Part shown: piece after piece, positions 1-8,132 of the stretch
Layout of the letters: every line of letters starts with the position of its first letter
How positions within the stretch are numbered: the stretch's first letter is position 1
Assembly (NCBI GenBank): GCA_024229695.1
Contig: JAAESD010000420.1
Location: 1-33,034, forward strand
From: a bacterium
GTDB lineage: Bacteria > Krumholzibacteriota > Krumholzibacteriia > LZORAL124-64-63
Length of the DNA stretch: 33,034 bases
Reading direction: 5' to 3'
The notes under the pieces: model-generated
Databases searched by the model: none
Told to the model about the DNA's origin: nothing
Seen by the model: the letters and a program-made list of their open reading frames with translations, nothing else
Position numbers and translations under genes: made by a program

Positions 1-546
1 ATCGGTTCATATTCAAAAGGGATGCGCCAGAAAATCAAGATGGCTCAGGCATTGGCTCACAACCCCGACGTAATTCTATTGGATGAGCCGCTGAACGGTA
101 TGGATCCGGTTTCCCGTCGAGATATAGTGAGGCTTATTGAGCAACTTGGGCAGCAGGGAAAATGTGTAATTGTTTCCAGTCACATATTGCCTGAAATTGA
201 AACAATGACTCGCTCCATAATTCTGATTCACAACGGCAAATTGCTGGCTGAAGGTGATGTTACTGAAATACGTGAAGCGATTGACGACCACCCGACAGTC
301 GTAGCTATTGCCAGCCCACAAACTCGAAAACTTGCTTCAATTCTTGCGGCCAAAGAACTTGTTGCCGGCGTTGAAGTTGATCAAAATGATGTGATAATCA
401 GGACTGATCATGCAGCTGCATTTTATAAAGATCTGCCTGAATGGTTGGTTGAAAGCGGGCTGGAAGTTACATCAATTCGTACTCTTGATGACAGTCTGCA
501 AGCAGTTTTTGAATATCTGACCGGAGATCATTATGGCCACCAGTAA
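1..546 (+). CDS. ABC transporter ATP-binding protein, C-terminal part
   Basis: This is the 3' part of an ABC ATPase cut by the window edge; frame 1 is open from base 1. The first visible residues (GSYSKGMRQK) are the ABC signature in its YSKGM(R)Q form. Walker B with the catalytic glutamate (VILLDEPLNGMDP) and the switch histidine (VSSH) follow. The Walker A motif lies upstream of the window. The YSKGMRQ variant is common in ABC-2 type exporters, and the next gene, a six-helix-type permease, overlaps this one by 14 bases, so the two are almost certainly one transporter. About 100 residues after the H-loop form a C-terminal accessory domain. The substrate cannot be told from the sequence. Confidence 0.93.
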   Translation: MGSYSKGMRQKIKMAQALAHNPDVILLDEPLNGMDPVSRRDIVRLIEQLGQQGKCVIVSSHILPEIETMTRSIILIHNGKLLAEGDVTEIREAIDDHPTVVAIASPQTRKLASILAAKELVAGVEVDQNDVIIRTDHAAAFYKDLPEWLVESGLEVTSIRTLDDSLQAVFEYLTGDHYGHQ

Positions 547-1342
547 TACTCCAAGCTTTTTTATGTCGGTGATGTGGGTTTCTATTTTCTCATTCAAGGA
601 AATGGTTCGTCGCCGTCGATTGCTTGTTATGTCACTTGTAATGCTGATTCCTCCATTGATGGTCCTGCTTTGGCGGTTTTTCAATCCTGGTTTTACAGCT
701 ACGGCTTTGTTGGACAGCTTGATGTCTATTATCTATGTACATTTTATGGTTGCTATTGTGTCACTTGCGTTTGGTCTGTCTACAATTGGTGAAATTGTTG
801 ACGATGGGACAGTTGTATATTACTGGACCAGACCGATGCGCAGAGAGGCTATCTACCTGGGTAGGCTTTTCTCCGCACAAATAGTAAGCTCAGTGTTATT
901 GGTTGTTTCTATTGTTCTCTGTTTTTTGATAATGACTATTGGCAACAGCTCAGTACTTTCCATGGAAATGGTGAAACTTTATGTTTCCGCCTGCGTAGTG
1001 TTGCTGGTTGGCTCAATGGCTTACACCGCAATATTTGCTGCTGTTGGCACGGTTCTAAAGAAACCGATGCTTCCAGCGCTGATTTTTGCGTTCTGGTGGG
1101 AATCAATAAGTAGCCATGCGCCTATGAAACTGCAGGAACTTACAGTAGCCTGCCATTTGCGAAATTTGCTGTCGGAACCTAGTGCTGAAAGCACTCAGGG
1201 TGGCATATCGTTTCTGGAGGGTTTATTGAGGCCTGCTGATCCACCATCTAACATTGAATCGTTTTTGGCGTTGTTGGCAGTAATTGCCTCTACAACAATT
1301 ATTGGCGCAGTTTTAATGAATCGCAAAGAGATCTTCAAGTAG
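533..1342 (+). CDS. ABC-2 type transporter permease
   Basis: A 269-residue hydrophobic protein starting at an ATG inside the end of the ATPase gene. It has a cytosolic N-terminus with an RRRR patch near residues 26-29 and about six transmembrane segments: roughly residues 30-47, 62-85, 115-138, 148-172, 178-190 and 242-262. The arrangement fits ABC-2 type exporter permeases. A short conserved-looking loop (VYYWTRPMRR) after the second helix resembles the coupling region of this family. The substrate is unknown. A weak terminator-like hairpin follows in the gap before the M16 genes, so the ABC pair is probably the end of its own operon. Confidence 0.85.
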   Translation: MATSNTPSFFMSVMWVSIFSFKEMVRRRRLLVMSLVMLIPPLMVLLWRFFNPGFTATALLDSLMSIIYVHFMVAIVSLAFGLSTIGEIVDDGTVVYYWTRPMRREAIYLGRLFSAQIVSSVLLVVSIVLCFLIMTIGNSSVLSMEMVKLYVSACVVLLVGSMAYTAIFAAVGTVLKKPMLPALIFAFWWESISSHAPMKLQELTVACHLRNLLSEPSAESTQGGISFLEGLLRPADPPSNIESFLALLAVIASTTIIGAVLMNRKEIFK

Positions 1343-1411
1343 TGTCTGTTGATTTTAAGTCTGACTATAGTTAGTTTGCTTAATGTCAATGATATTCAAG
1401 ATCAATAATAG

Positions 1412-1430
1412 ACCCACATTTTGGGTTTTC
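1412..1430 (+). terminator. weak candidate terminator after the ABC genes
   Basis: A 5-bp stem (ACCCA/TGGGT) with loop CATTT is followed by TTTC. It lies 70 bases after the permease stop. The stem and T-run are short, so this is a weak call. A second perfect 7-bp hairpin (GTCAGTA, loop CTT, TACTGAC; 1439-1455) lies just before the GGAGG of the next gene and has no T-run. That one belongs to the leader of the M16 gene. Confidence 0.35.
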
Positions 1431-1475
1431 TCTCGACAGTCAGTACTTTACTGACAAAACCAATGGAGGCTTTTA

Positions 1476-2984
1476 ATGCCTGGATACCTCAGAGCAACCG
1501 TTACGGTTCTGCTCGGTTTGCTTATGTTGGCCGGTGCAGTATCCGCTGGTAACTACATGGATCTGCAAGATGAGATTCAAGAGTTTACCTTGGACAACGG
1601 GATTCACTTTATGGTGCTGGAGCGCCATGATGTTCCTGTTTTCTCATTCCGAACTTACGTAAATGTAGGTAGTGTAAATGAAGTTACTGGTATTACCGGT
1701 ATCGCTCATATCCTTGAGCACATGGCTTTCAAAGGCACAGATTACATTGCTACAACTGGTTACAAAAAAGAACGCAAGGCTATGGAAGCTGAAGACAACG
1801 CTTTTTATGCTTTACGCGATGAACTGAACAAGGGCCATGATGCTGACCCTGCAGTTTTGGAACAACTCAGAGCTGATTTTGAAGCAGCTAAAGATGTTGC
1901 TCGTGAATTTGTTGTCAGCAACGAATTTGGCCAGCTTGTTGAGAACAATGGTGGAAACGGCATGAACGCCTCAACTGGCGCCGATGCTACCAACTACTTC
2001 TATAACATGCCAAGTAACAGACTTGAATTGTGGGCCTACCTTGAAGGTACTCGTATGAGCAAGCCTGTTTTCCGCGAGTTCTATACTGAAAAAGATGGTC
2101 CTGTTACTGAAGAGCGCAGAATGCGTACAGATAACAGTCCTTTCGGTATGTTGATGGAGCAATTCCTGAATATGGCATTCTCTGCTCATCCTTACCATCA
2201 CTCAACAATCGGTTACATGTCTGATATTGAATCTATCTCAAGACAAGACTGTATAGATTTTTACGACAAATGGTATATCGGTAATAACTTTACTGTTGCT
2301 GTTGTTGGCGATGTTGAGCTGAAAGAAGTTAAAAGACTGGCCAAGAAGTATTTCTCGGATGTTCCTGGTCCAGGAAAATTGCCTGTAATTGAAACTGTTG
2401 AACCAGTTCAAAAAGGTGAGAAGCGTATTGTAGTAATGGATGATACTCAGCCAATTATTATGGCTGGTTATCACAAAGGCGGAATGAGTCACCCTGACGA
2501 TGCCGTTTATGATGCTATTGCTGATATCGCAGGACAGGGCAGAACAAGTCGTCTTCATACCAAACTGGTTAAGGAAGACAAACTTTGTGTTGCAGCTGGT
2601 TGTTTCTCCGGATTCCCTGGAAACAAATATCCAAACCTGATGCTAGTTTATGCTATTCCTTCTAAAGATGTTTCAACTGCTGAAGTTGAAGCAGCTCTTT
2701 ATGCAGAGTTTGATAAACTGGTTGCAGATGGAGTTACTGAAGAAGAACTTGCCGGTGTAAAGAAACGCACAAAAGCTAACTTCATTCGTTCTCTTGGTGG
2801 AAATCAGGGAATGGCTGGTCAGCTTTGCGCATACCAGGCTTTGACTGGTGACTGGCGCGATATGTTCAAGACTGTCGAAAAAATTGAAGCTGTGACAGTT
2901 GAAGATGTAAAACGCGTTGCTGCTGAAATATTTGTTACTTCAAATCGCACTGTTGCGATTGTAGAGACTGAAGAAGAGGAATAA
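1476..2984 (+). CDS. M16 family zinc metallopeptidase, catalytic
   Basis: A 502-residue exported peptidase. The start is fixed by GGAGG six bases upstream of the ATG. A signal peptide ends near residue 24 (VSAGN). The inverted zinc motif HxxEH is present as HILEH at residues 78-82, and a downstream VTEERR near residue 212 supplies the likely third ligand. The separation is larger than usual because a charged helical insertion (about residues 95-150) follows the motif. A C-terminal M16 half carries the GRTSRL-type segment around residue 352. The next gene is a second M16 protein without the motif, and paired active and inactive subunits are typical of bacterial periplasmic M16 proteases. The substrate is probably periplasmic peptides, but this is inference. 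Confidence 0.93.
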   Translation: MPGYLRATVTVLLGLLMLAGAVSAGNYMDLQDEIQEFTLDNGIHFMVLERHDVPVFSFRTYVNVGSVNEVTGITGIAHILEHMAFKGTDYIATTGYKKERKAMEAEDNAFYALRDELNKGHDADPAVLEQLRADFEAAKDVAREFVVSNEFGQLVENNGGNGMNASTGADATNYFYNMPSNRLELWAYLEGTRMSKPVFREFYTEKDGPVTEERRMRTDNSPFGMLMEQFLNMAFSAHPYHHSTIGYMSDIESISRQDCIDFYDKWYIGNNFTVAVVGDVELKEVKRLAKKYFSDVPGPGKLPVIETVEPVQKGEKRIVVMDDTQPIIMAGYHKGGMSHPDDAVYDAIADIAGQGRTSRLHTKLVKEDKLCVAAGCFSGFPGNKYPNLMLVYAIPSKDVSTAEVEAALYAEFDKLVADGVTEEELAGVKKRTKANFIRSLGGNQGMAGQLCAYQALTGDWRDMFKTVEKIEAVTVEDVKRVAAEIFVTSNRTVAIVETEEEE

Positions 2985-3020
2985 CCCGCAGGCGTGGAAA
3001 CGCCGACGAAAGGATAAATC

Positions 3021-5159
3021 ATGACCAAAGTCATGCAAAAAGTACTGTTACTACTGTTGGTAGTGGCTGTGACTTTAACCGTCGCGCAACCTGCTGATGC
3101 GGGTCGCAAAATGCCTTGGACCAAATTTAAATATCCTATGCTTGGTGAAATTGCCATGCCGGATTACACAAGAGTTGAATTGGATAACGGTATGGTTTTG
3201 TACCTTGCCGAAGACCATGAATTCCCAACAATCGGCTTGTCAGCCAAAATCATGGTTGGTTCAATTTATGAACCTGCAGAAAAAGTTGGCTTAGCTGGAA
3301 TTACAGGTGAAGTTCTCCGTTCTGGTGGAACAAAAAGCTGGGATGGCGATGAAATTGACTTGATGCTGGAATCAATGGGCGCAAGTGTTGAAACCTGGAT
3401 TGGTGGTAACACTGGTGGAGCATGGTTATCAGCTTTGACTGAAGATTCAGACATGGCTCTTAAGATTCTGGCTGAAATTATGACAGCTCCAAGATTTGCT
3501 GAAGACAAAATCGATTTGTCAATTACTCAGCATAAAGCAGGAATCTCACGTCGTAATGATGAGCCAAGTAGTATTGCTCGTCGTGAAATGACAAAGATCC
3601 TTCTTGGTGAAGATCACCCAATAGCCAGAGTTGAAGAGTACGATACAATTGGTTCAATCACTCGTGATGACCTAGTTAATTTTCACTCACAATACTTCCA
3701 TCCAGACCGGATGCACTTGATTGTAGTTGGAGATTTTGACAGTGACACAATGGTTGCAAAAATCGAAGCTGCTTTTGCTGGTTGGGAAAAATCGACTACA
3801 CCATTGCCAAATGACCCAATGATTCCAAACTTCCCACGCACAGTTAATATTGCTGCCAAGGAAGGTCTGACTCAGAGTCAGATACTTTTGGGACACAAAG
3901 GTATTAAAGCTGACCATCCAAAGTATGCTCATATTATTGTAGCTAACAAGATTCTTGGTGGAGGCTTCTCATCACGTCTGTTCAACGAAGTAAGATCCAA
4001 GCGCGGTCTGGCTTATTCAACATGGAGTAGCTCTGGAACAGGATTCCGTAATGCTGGAAACTTCATGGCTGGTGTTGGCACTAAGTGTGAAACAACTGAA
4101 GAAGCTATAACTGTTGTTCTTGGTGAAATTGAAAGAATGACAACTGAATTGGTTTCTCAGGAAGAACTTGACAGCGCCAAGGATGGTATCCTGAATTCAG
4201 AAGTTTTCAGTTTTGATACAAAACGTGAAGTCCTGGATCGTATGGTTACCTATGAAATGTATGGTTATCCTGATGACTTCCTGCAGGTATATCAGCAACA
4301 GGTTCGTGAAACAACTGTTGAAGATGTGTTAGCGGCAACTCAGGAGCTTTGGAAACCAGATAGATTGTCAATTCTGGCTGTTGGTGACCCGGAACTGTTT
4401 GATGGTGATCTGGGAACATTTGGAATGGTAAATGATATTGATATTACTATTCCAGAGCCAAAACTGACTCTTGATATCCCAACTGCAACCGATGAATTAA
4501 TGGCTGCTGGACAAGCTATCATGACTGCTGGTTATGAAGCTATGGGTGGAAAGAAAATTGGTGGAATGGATGGTTACTTTGGTGAGATGAGCCTGGACCT
4601 TGAAATCCAGGGTATGGCTCTGACATTTGGTGTTGAGAAAACTATTGTTTATCCAAACCACATGAAACTTGCTCAAAAGACTCCATTCGGAAATATGGTT
4701 CAAGCTCTTGATGGTGATGTTGCATGGGCTGACACACCAGGTGGGATTGTAGATATTGAAGGCGATGACATTCAGAGCCTTCTAGAAGAAATTGAAAAAG
4801 ATTTCTATACTGTTCTGCGTAACCGTGGCGATATTTCCTGCCAGGCAATTGACCAGGCTGAAGTTGATGGCGTTCTTTGTGACAGAGTTTATGTCACAGG
4901 TATTGGAAAAGACTTCATCCTTTACTGTTTCGACGCAGAGACACATCTGCTGGTTATGGAACAGACAAAAGGTGCAGACATGGTCACTGGTGCTCCTGTA
5001 GTTGCTAAAACCATGTACTCTGACTACGCTGTTTTTGATGGTATTCAAGTAGCTAAATCAATCGTTATTTTACATGATGATGAGCAATTTGCTGCTGGAG
5101 CTGTGAAAAAGTTTGAAAGAAATCCAAAGATTGAAGCAGGATTTTTCTCAAAGCCATAG
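3021..5159 (+). CDS. M16 family protein, non-catalytic subunit with C-terminal extension
   Basis: A 712-residue exported protein preceded by AAGGA at good spacing. The signal peptide is about residues 1-27 (ending PADAG). Two M16-type halves follow. At the place of HxxEH the sequence reads GITGEVL (about residue 91), so the zinc ligands are absent. The second half keeps the conserved GGGFSSRLFNEVRSKRGLAYS-like segment (about residues 313-333) used for substrate contacts in M16 proteins. Residues from about 490 to the end form an extra beta-rich domain resembling LolA or outer-membrane lipoprotein-carrier-like folds, which is unusual for M16 B subunits. Only 36 bases separate it from the catalytic partner, so the two are likely a heterodimer. 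Confidence 0.9.
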   Translation: MTKVMQKVLLLLLVVAVTLTVAQPADAGRKMPWTKFKYPMLGEIAMPDYTRVELDNGMVLYLAEDHEFPTIGLSAKIMVGSIYEPAEKVGLAGITGEVLRSGGTKSWDGDEIDLMLESMGASVETWIGGNTGGAWLSALTEDSDMALKILAEIMTAPRFAEDKIDLSITQHKAGISRRNDEPSSIARREMTKILLGEDHPIARVEEYDTIGSITRDDLVNFHSQYFHPDRMHLIVVGDFDSDTMVAKIEAAFAGWEKSTTPLPNDPMIPNFPRTVNIAAKEGLTQSQILLGHKGIKADHPKYAHIIVANKILGGGFSSRLFNEVRSKRGLAYSTWSSSGTGFRNAGNFMAGVGTKCETTEEAITVVLGEIERMTTELVSQEELDSAKDGILNSEVFSFDTKREVLDRMVTYEMYGYPDDFLQVYQQQVRETTVEDVLAATQELWKPDRLSILAVGDPELFDGDLGTFGMVNDIDITIPEPKLTLDIPTATDELMAAGQAIMTAGYEAMGGKKIGGMDGYFGEMSLDLEIQGMALTFGVEKTIVYPNHMKLAQKTPFGNMVQALDGDVAWADTPGGIVDIEGDDIQSLLEEIEKDFYTVLRNRGDISCQAIDQAEVDGVLCDRVYVTGIGKDFILYCFDAETHLLVMEQTKGADMVTGAPVVAKTMYSDYAVFDGIQVAKSIVILHDDEQFAAGAVKKFERNPKIEAGFFSKP

Positions 5160-5184
5160 TTAAGCTATTCAATTAGTTATCAAG

Positions 5185-5214
5185 ATAGGCCCCGTGAAAA
5201 CGGGGTCTATTTTT
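5185..5214 (+). terminator. rho-independent terminator of the M16 operon
   Basis: An 11-bp stem (ATAGGCCCCGT with ACGGGGTCTAT, one G-T pair) is closed by a GAAA tetraloop and followed directly by TTTT. It begins 26 bases after the stop codon of the second M16 gene. Confidence 0.9.
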
Positions 5215-5256
5215 GTATGTTAATAACCTATAGGATTACTATACATCAAATATCAT

Positions 5257-5284
5257 TTGAATAATTGTTCAGATATGTTATAAT
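5257..5284 (+). promoter_or_regulatory. sigma70-type promoter, candidate small-RNA promoter
   Basis: TTGAAT, 16 bases, then a perfect TATAAT. The expected start site, about 5291, falls two bases before the base of the long hairpin at 5293-5387. There is no convincing + strand gene downstream; the minus-strand glycosyltransferase begins its 3' end at 5386. Confidence 0.5.
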
Positions 5285-5290
5285 GTCATC

Positions 5291-5395
5291 TGAAGAAGCT
5301 ATTTTTAATGGTGACTATCCAGGTACTAACATCTTTGAGCTCACGCTATCTTGAAAGATGCCTGGTGACCATAAAAATGGCTTCTTTATTTATTT
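5291..5395 (+). ncRNA. candidate rod-shaped small RNA or long inverted repeat
   Basis: Bases 5293-5312 pair with 5368-5386 (19 bp, one bulged A). Bases 5319-5323 pair with 5361-5365 (CCAGG/CCTGG), and 5330-5336 pair with 5354-5360 (CATCTTT/AAAGATG), leaving a 17-base loop. The 31 pairs make one long rod with internal loops. A good promoter places +1 at its 5' base, and a T-rich stretch (TTTATTTATTTA) follows the 3' base. The right arm overlaps the stop codon of the minus-strand glycosyltransferase, so the element could instead be a hairpin protecting that mRNA's 3' end or a small palindromic mobile repeat. No family is recognised. Confidence 0.35.
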
Positions 5396-6687
5396 ACTGG
5401 AGTAGAGTTTTTTTGCAGTATTTTGATAATCTTATTCTCAACATCTTTGTTTGCAGGACTCCAGATGCCGCTCTGTTTTGTTTCCCACAGATATTTTGCA
5501 CTGTTGGTAAATACGATGCCATCTTTTGTATCAATAATTAATTCCGAATCTTCGCTGTAATTTCTATCCCAGTTGGGTAAGAAAGCAGGTGATGCAAATT
5601 GAAGAGCAACTGCCAATAAAATCATACCGACTACAGATGCAGATTTATCTGGAGTTCGTTTTGAAAGACCCATCCAGAGTTCTACTGAAACAATTGGTAA
5701 TAGAACCAGCATATATCTGACAGTATGTGAGAAAACAGCATAGCCAATAATCAGCAACAACAAGCTTGCTCCAAGCTGAACGGCTTTTCTTTTTCCAATC
5801 GCGAAAAATGCAATCCACAATGGCCATGGAATCCAGGTGTCCAACCTGCGTAGTTGAAACACAATCCCTGAATTGAATTTGTCCCATAAAATCCCGGGGT
5901 GTGATTGAATCGATTGCCATAGAGTTTGTGGCTCAAGCTTGGTGTAGATAGAGTAATCTGGGTAGAGTGGAGTCATTTTCAGATGTTCAGCATACGATTG
6001 TAGAGCAAACCATGGATTACCAGTAACCAGGAAATTTCTGATCCACCATGGAAGCTGAATTGCAATCCAGATACCAAAGGCTGCCAGAAGCAGTTTAGTT
6101 GCAGACCTTTTATTTTGCAGAATAATCCATAACAGAGGGAGCAGGCAGAGCTCAAGTCTGATCAGTCCGAGCAATCCGGTTAAAACTGCAATCAGCAGAA
6201 CCGATTTATCACGTAGCATCCAAATCACAAGCAGAATAAAAGCACAAACAAGTTCCGATTGCCCAAAGCTGACAGAGATATCAACCAAAGGGCTGAAAAA
6301 GAGTAAAATCAGCCAAGGAACAAGAGCTGGCTGTTGTTTTGTGAGTAAAAACCAACTGCCACAACCAACAATCAGCCCCAGAGTCAGTAACTGCATGATC
6401 CTGACTGCAGAAATCGGGTTATCTGAAAGGGCAACTGGAACGGTTAATAGTAATGGGAAGCCGGGAGCTCGATGCAGCATCGGTTGAGGTAGTTTTTGAG
6501 CAAATGGGAACGCGTAGGAGACAGGGTAGGTGATGTCGTTGACAAAACCGTCGCCGGCCAAAAGGTGATCAGCCACAGAAAGATGTTCAAAAATATCAGC
6601 CCCTGCAGTTTGTTCAATCGCAGGGTGTTCCATTGACCAAAGCAAGACAAAGAGGAACGCAACAATGAATGCTGCCAGTCTCTTCAT
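5386..6687 (-). CDS. GT-C type integral membrane glycosyltransferase
   Basis: A 433-residue polytopic membrane protein with an N-terminal helix and roughly ten hydrophobic segments. Just after the first helix is an acidic, loop-like stretch (GADIFEHLSVADHLL) followed by HRAPGFPLLL near residue 72. This matches the R-x-P-G-x-P segment of ArnT/PMT-like GT-C transferases. A WWIRNFLVTGNPWF segment near residue 213 is also typical of that fold. Such enzymes move a sugar from a polyprenyl-phosphate carrier to lipid or protein on the periplasmic side. The donor and acceptor are unknown. It starts directly after the pyrE stop, so it is probably co-transcribed with pyrF and pyrE although unrelated in function. 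Confidence 0.78.
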   Translation of the reverse strand: MKRLAAFIVAFLFVLLWSMEHPAIEQTAGADIFEHLSVADHLLAGDGFVNDITYPVSYAFPFAQKLPQPMLHRAPGFPLLLTVPVALSDNPISAVRIMQLLTLGLIVGCGSWFLLTKQQPALVPWLILLFFSPLVDISVSFGQSELVCAFILLVIWMLRDKSVLLIAVLTGLLGLIRLELCLLPLLWIILQNKRSATKLLLAAFGIWIAIQLPWWIRNFLVTGNPWFALQSYAEHLKMTPLYPDYSIYTKLEPQTLWQSIQSHPGILWDKFNSGIVFQLRRLDTWIPWPLWIAFFAIGKRKAVQLGASLLLLIIGYAVFSHTVRYMLVLLPIVSVELWMGLSKRTPDKSASVVGMILLAVALQFASPAFLPNWDRNYSEDSELIIDTKDGIVFTNSAKYLWETKQSGIWSPANKDVENKIIKILQKNSTPVNK

Positions 6688-7263
6688 TTATGCGTTTCCT
6701 CTGCTACCAGGTTTGATTGCCTCTGAGCCATCCTCGCAAAGTGGACAGTTGTCAGGGTCCCAGGTTACCACATCAACCGCTGCAAGCGATTGAAGTGGAA
6801 GTGGTAGCTCTACATTGCCACCGGTTCTGTTGACCAGACAGGCCAGCCCTTCAACAACACCACCAGCTTTTTCTATTACATCGATGACTTCCAGAGTGCT
6901 TGTTCCTCTGGTTACAACATCTTCAACCATCAACACTTTTTCACCTTTATTGATCTCAAAGCCTCTGCGCAAGGTCATTTTGCCGTCAACTCTTTCGGTG
7001 AAGATATATCGACGACCAAGTGCGCGAGCAACTTCGTTACCAAGTAGCAGTGCTCCCATTGCCGGGGCCACAACCAAATCGAATTGGTTGGCATCAAACT
7101 TTGAAGCAATCTCTTTTCCAAGCTCTAATGCGAGGTCAGGATATTGCAGAACCAGTGCACACTGGAAATAGGTGTCACTGTGAAGTCCACTACTAAGTTT
7201 GAAGTGTCCTTCTTTACGTGCTCCAAGTTCAGTCATCAAATCAAGAAATTCTTGTTGGTCCAT
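6688..7263 (-). CDS. pyrE: orotate phosphoribosyltransferase
   Basis: A 191-residue cytosolic enzyme joining orotate and PRPP to make orotidine 5'-phosphate in pyrimidine synthesis. The PRPP-binding loop VLMVEDVVTRGTST lies at residues 110-123. The flexible-loop segment with a charged cluster (TERVDGKMTLRRGF) is at 89-102. The C-terminus carries CPLCEDG...KPGSRG, typical of the shorter bacterial PyrE subgroup. It follows pyrF with a two-base gap, so the last two steps to UMP are encoded together. Confidence 0.96.
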   Translation of the reverse strand: MDQQEFLDLMTELGARKEGHFKLSSGLHSDTYFQCALVLQYPDLALELGKEIASKFDANQFDLVVAPAMGALLLGNEVARALGRRYIFTERVDGKMTLRRGFEINKGEKVLMVEDVVTRGTSTLEVIDVIEKAGGVVEGLACLVNRTGGNVELPLPLQSLAAVDVVTWDPDNCPLCEDGSEAIKPGSRGNA

Positions 7264-7265
7264 GA

Positions 7266-8000
7266 TTATTCAAGCTCCTGTGCTATGGTTTTAATGGCGA
7301 CACCTGGATTGTCGCTCTTTGTAATCGGTCTGCCAACAACAAGATAGTCTGCGCCGTCGTTCATTGCACTTTTTGGCGTTGCAACTCTGCGCTGGTCATC
7401 GCCAGTGCTTCCTGAGGGGCGAACTCCTGGTGTTACCAGTAACATTTCATTGCCAACTGCTGAACGAACTGCAGGCAAATCTGCTGGACTACATATCAGT
7501 CCATCACAACCAGCTTCCAGAGAAACAGTTGCCAGCCGTTTGATGCGATCGTTCATATCGCCACCACCTGGAGCAACTTCATCCAGTTCATTCAGTGTGA
7601 AGCTGGTAAGTACTGTTACTGCTAGAATTGCAGCCCGATTTTCATATTCCGATGCTGCCTGGGCGGCCGCTTCCATCATCCTTTTGCCACCACTGGCATG
7701 GATAGTAAGCATTGAAACACCCAGACCACAGGCACTTCTAACCCCGCCAGCAACCGTGTTGGGGATGTCCATATATTTGAGGTCCAGGAATATATTTCTG
7801 TCTGCATTATGCAAATCGGTAATGACTTTTGGGCCGGCAGCAGTGAAAAGTTGCATGCCAACTTTCACAAATTGACCGTTCTGGCCAAGTGTGGCAGCCA
7901 GCTCTACTGATTGTTCAGCAGTAGGCAAATCCAGTGCGGTAATAATTCTGTTGCTTTTGGGGACTTCTCTGAACTGCTTCAGGAGCTGGTTTTTCTGCAT
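7266..8000 (-). CDS. pyrF: orotidine 5'-phosphate decarboxylase
   Basis: A 244-residue TIM-barrel enzyme converting OMP to UMP. The catalytic motif D-x-K-x-x-D-I-P-N-T is seen as DLKYMDIPNT at residues 73-82. The N-terminal IITALDLP strand and the C-terminal phosphate-binding LVVGRPI segment near residue 224 are also in place. The ATG is preceded by AGGA with good spacing. It heads the minus-strand pyrF-pyrE-glycosyltransferase unit and is divergent from serS across a 132-base gap, in which only weak promoter matches are visible on either strand. Confidence 0.96.
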   Translation of the reverse strand: MQKNQLLKQFREVPKSNRIITALDLPTAEQSVELAATLGQNGQFVKVGMQLFTAAGPKVITDLHNADRNIFLDLKYMDIPNTVAGGVRSACGLGVSMLTIHASGGKRMMEAAAQAASEYENRAAILAVTVLTSFTLNELDEVAPGGGDMNDRIKRLATVSLEAGCDGLICSPADLPAVRSAVGNEMLLVTPGVRPSGSTGDDQRRVATPKSAMNDGADYLVVGRPITKSDNPGVAIKTIAQELE

Positions 8001-8132
8001 TGCAATCCTGTCGATTTTTGAGTTTTTACGGATAACGCTTGCCGTTCAAGCCTTGAGTTTATACCATCTAGCAATGATTTTACAAGAAAGCAAATGCTAT
8101 CTCAGGTTTTTTGCTAACGAGAGGATTCCCAA

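Noticed and set aside
1439-1455. Perfect hairpin GTCAGTA-CTT-TACTGAC before the first M16 gene, as a terminator or operator
   Set aside because: No T-run follows it, and no regulator can be linked to it. It is noted as a leader hairpin only.
5308-5541. A 77-codon + strand frame downstream of the 5257 promoter
   Set aside because: It lies mostly antisense to the glycosyltransferase, starts inside the hairpin, has no RBS and no recognisable protein features.
7405-7875. A 156-codon + strand frame opposite pyrF
   Set aside because: Antisense shadow of a confidently identified gene, with low-complexity Ser/Thr/Pro content.
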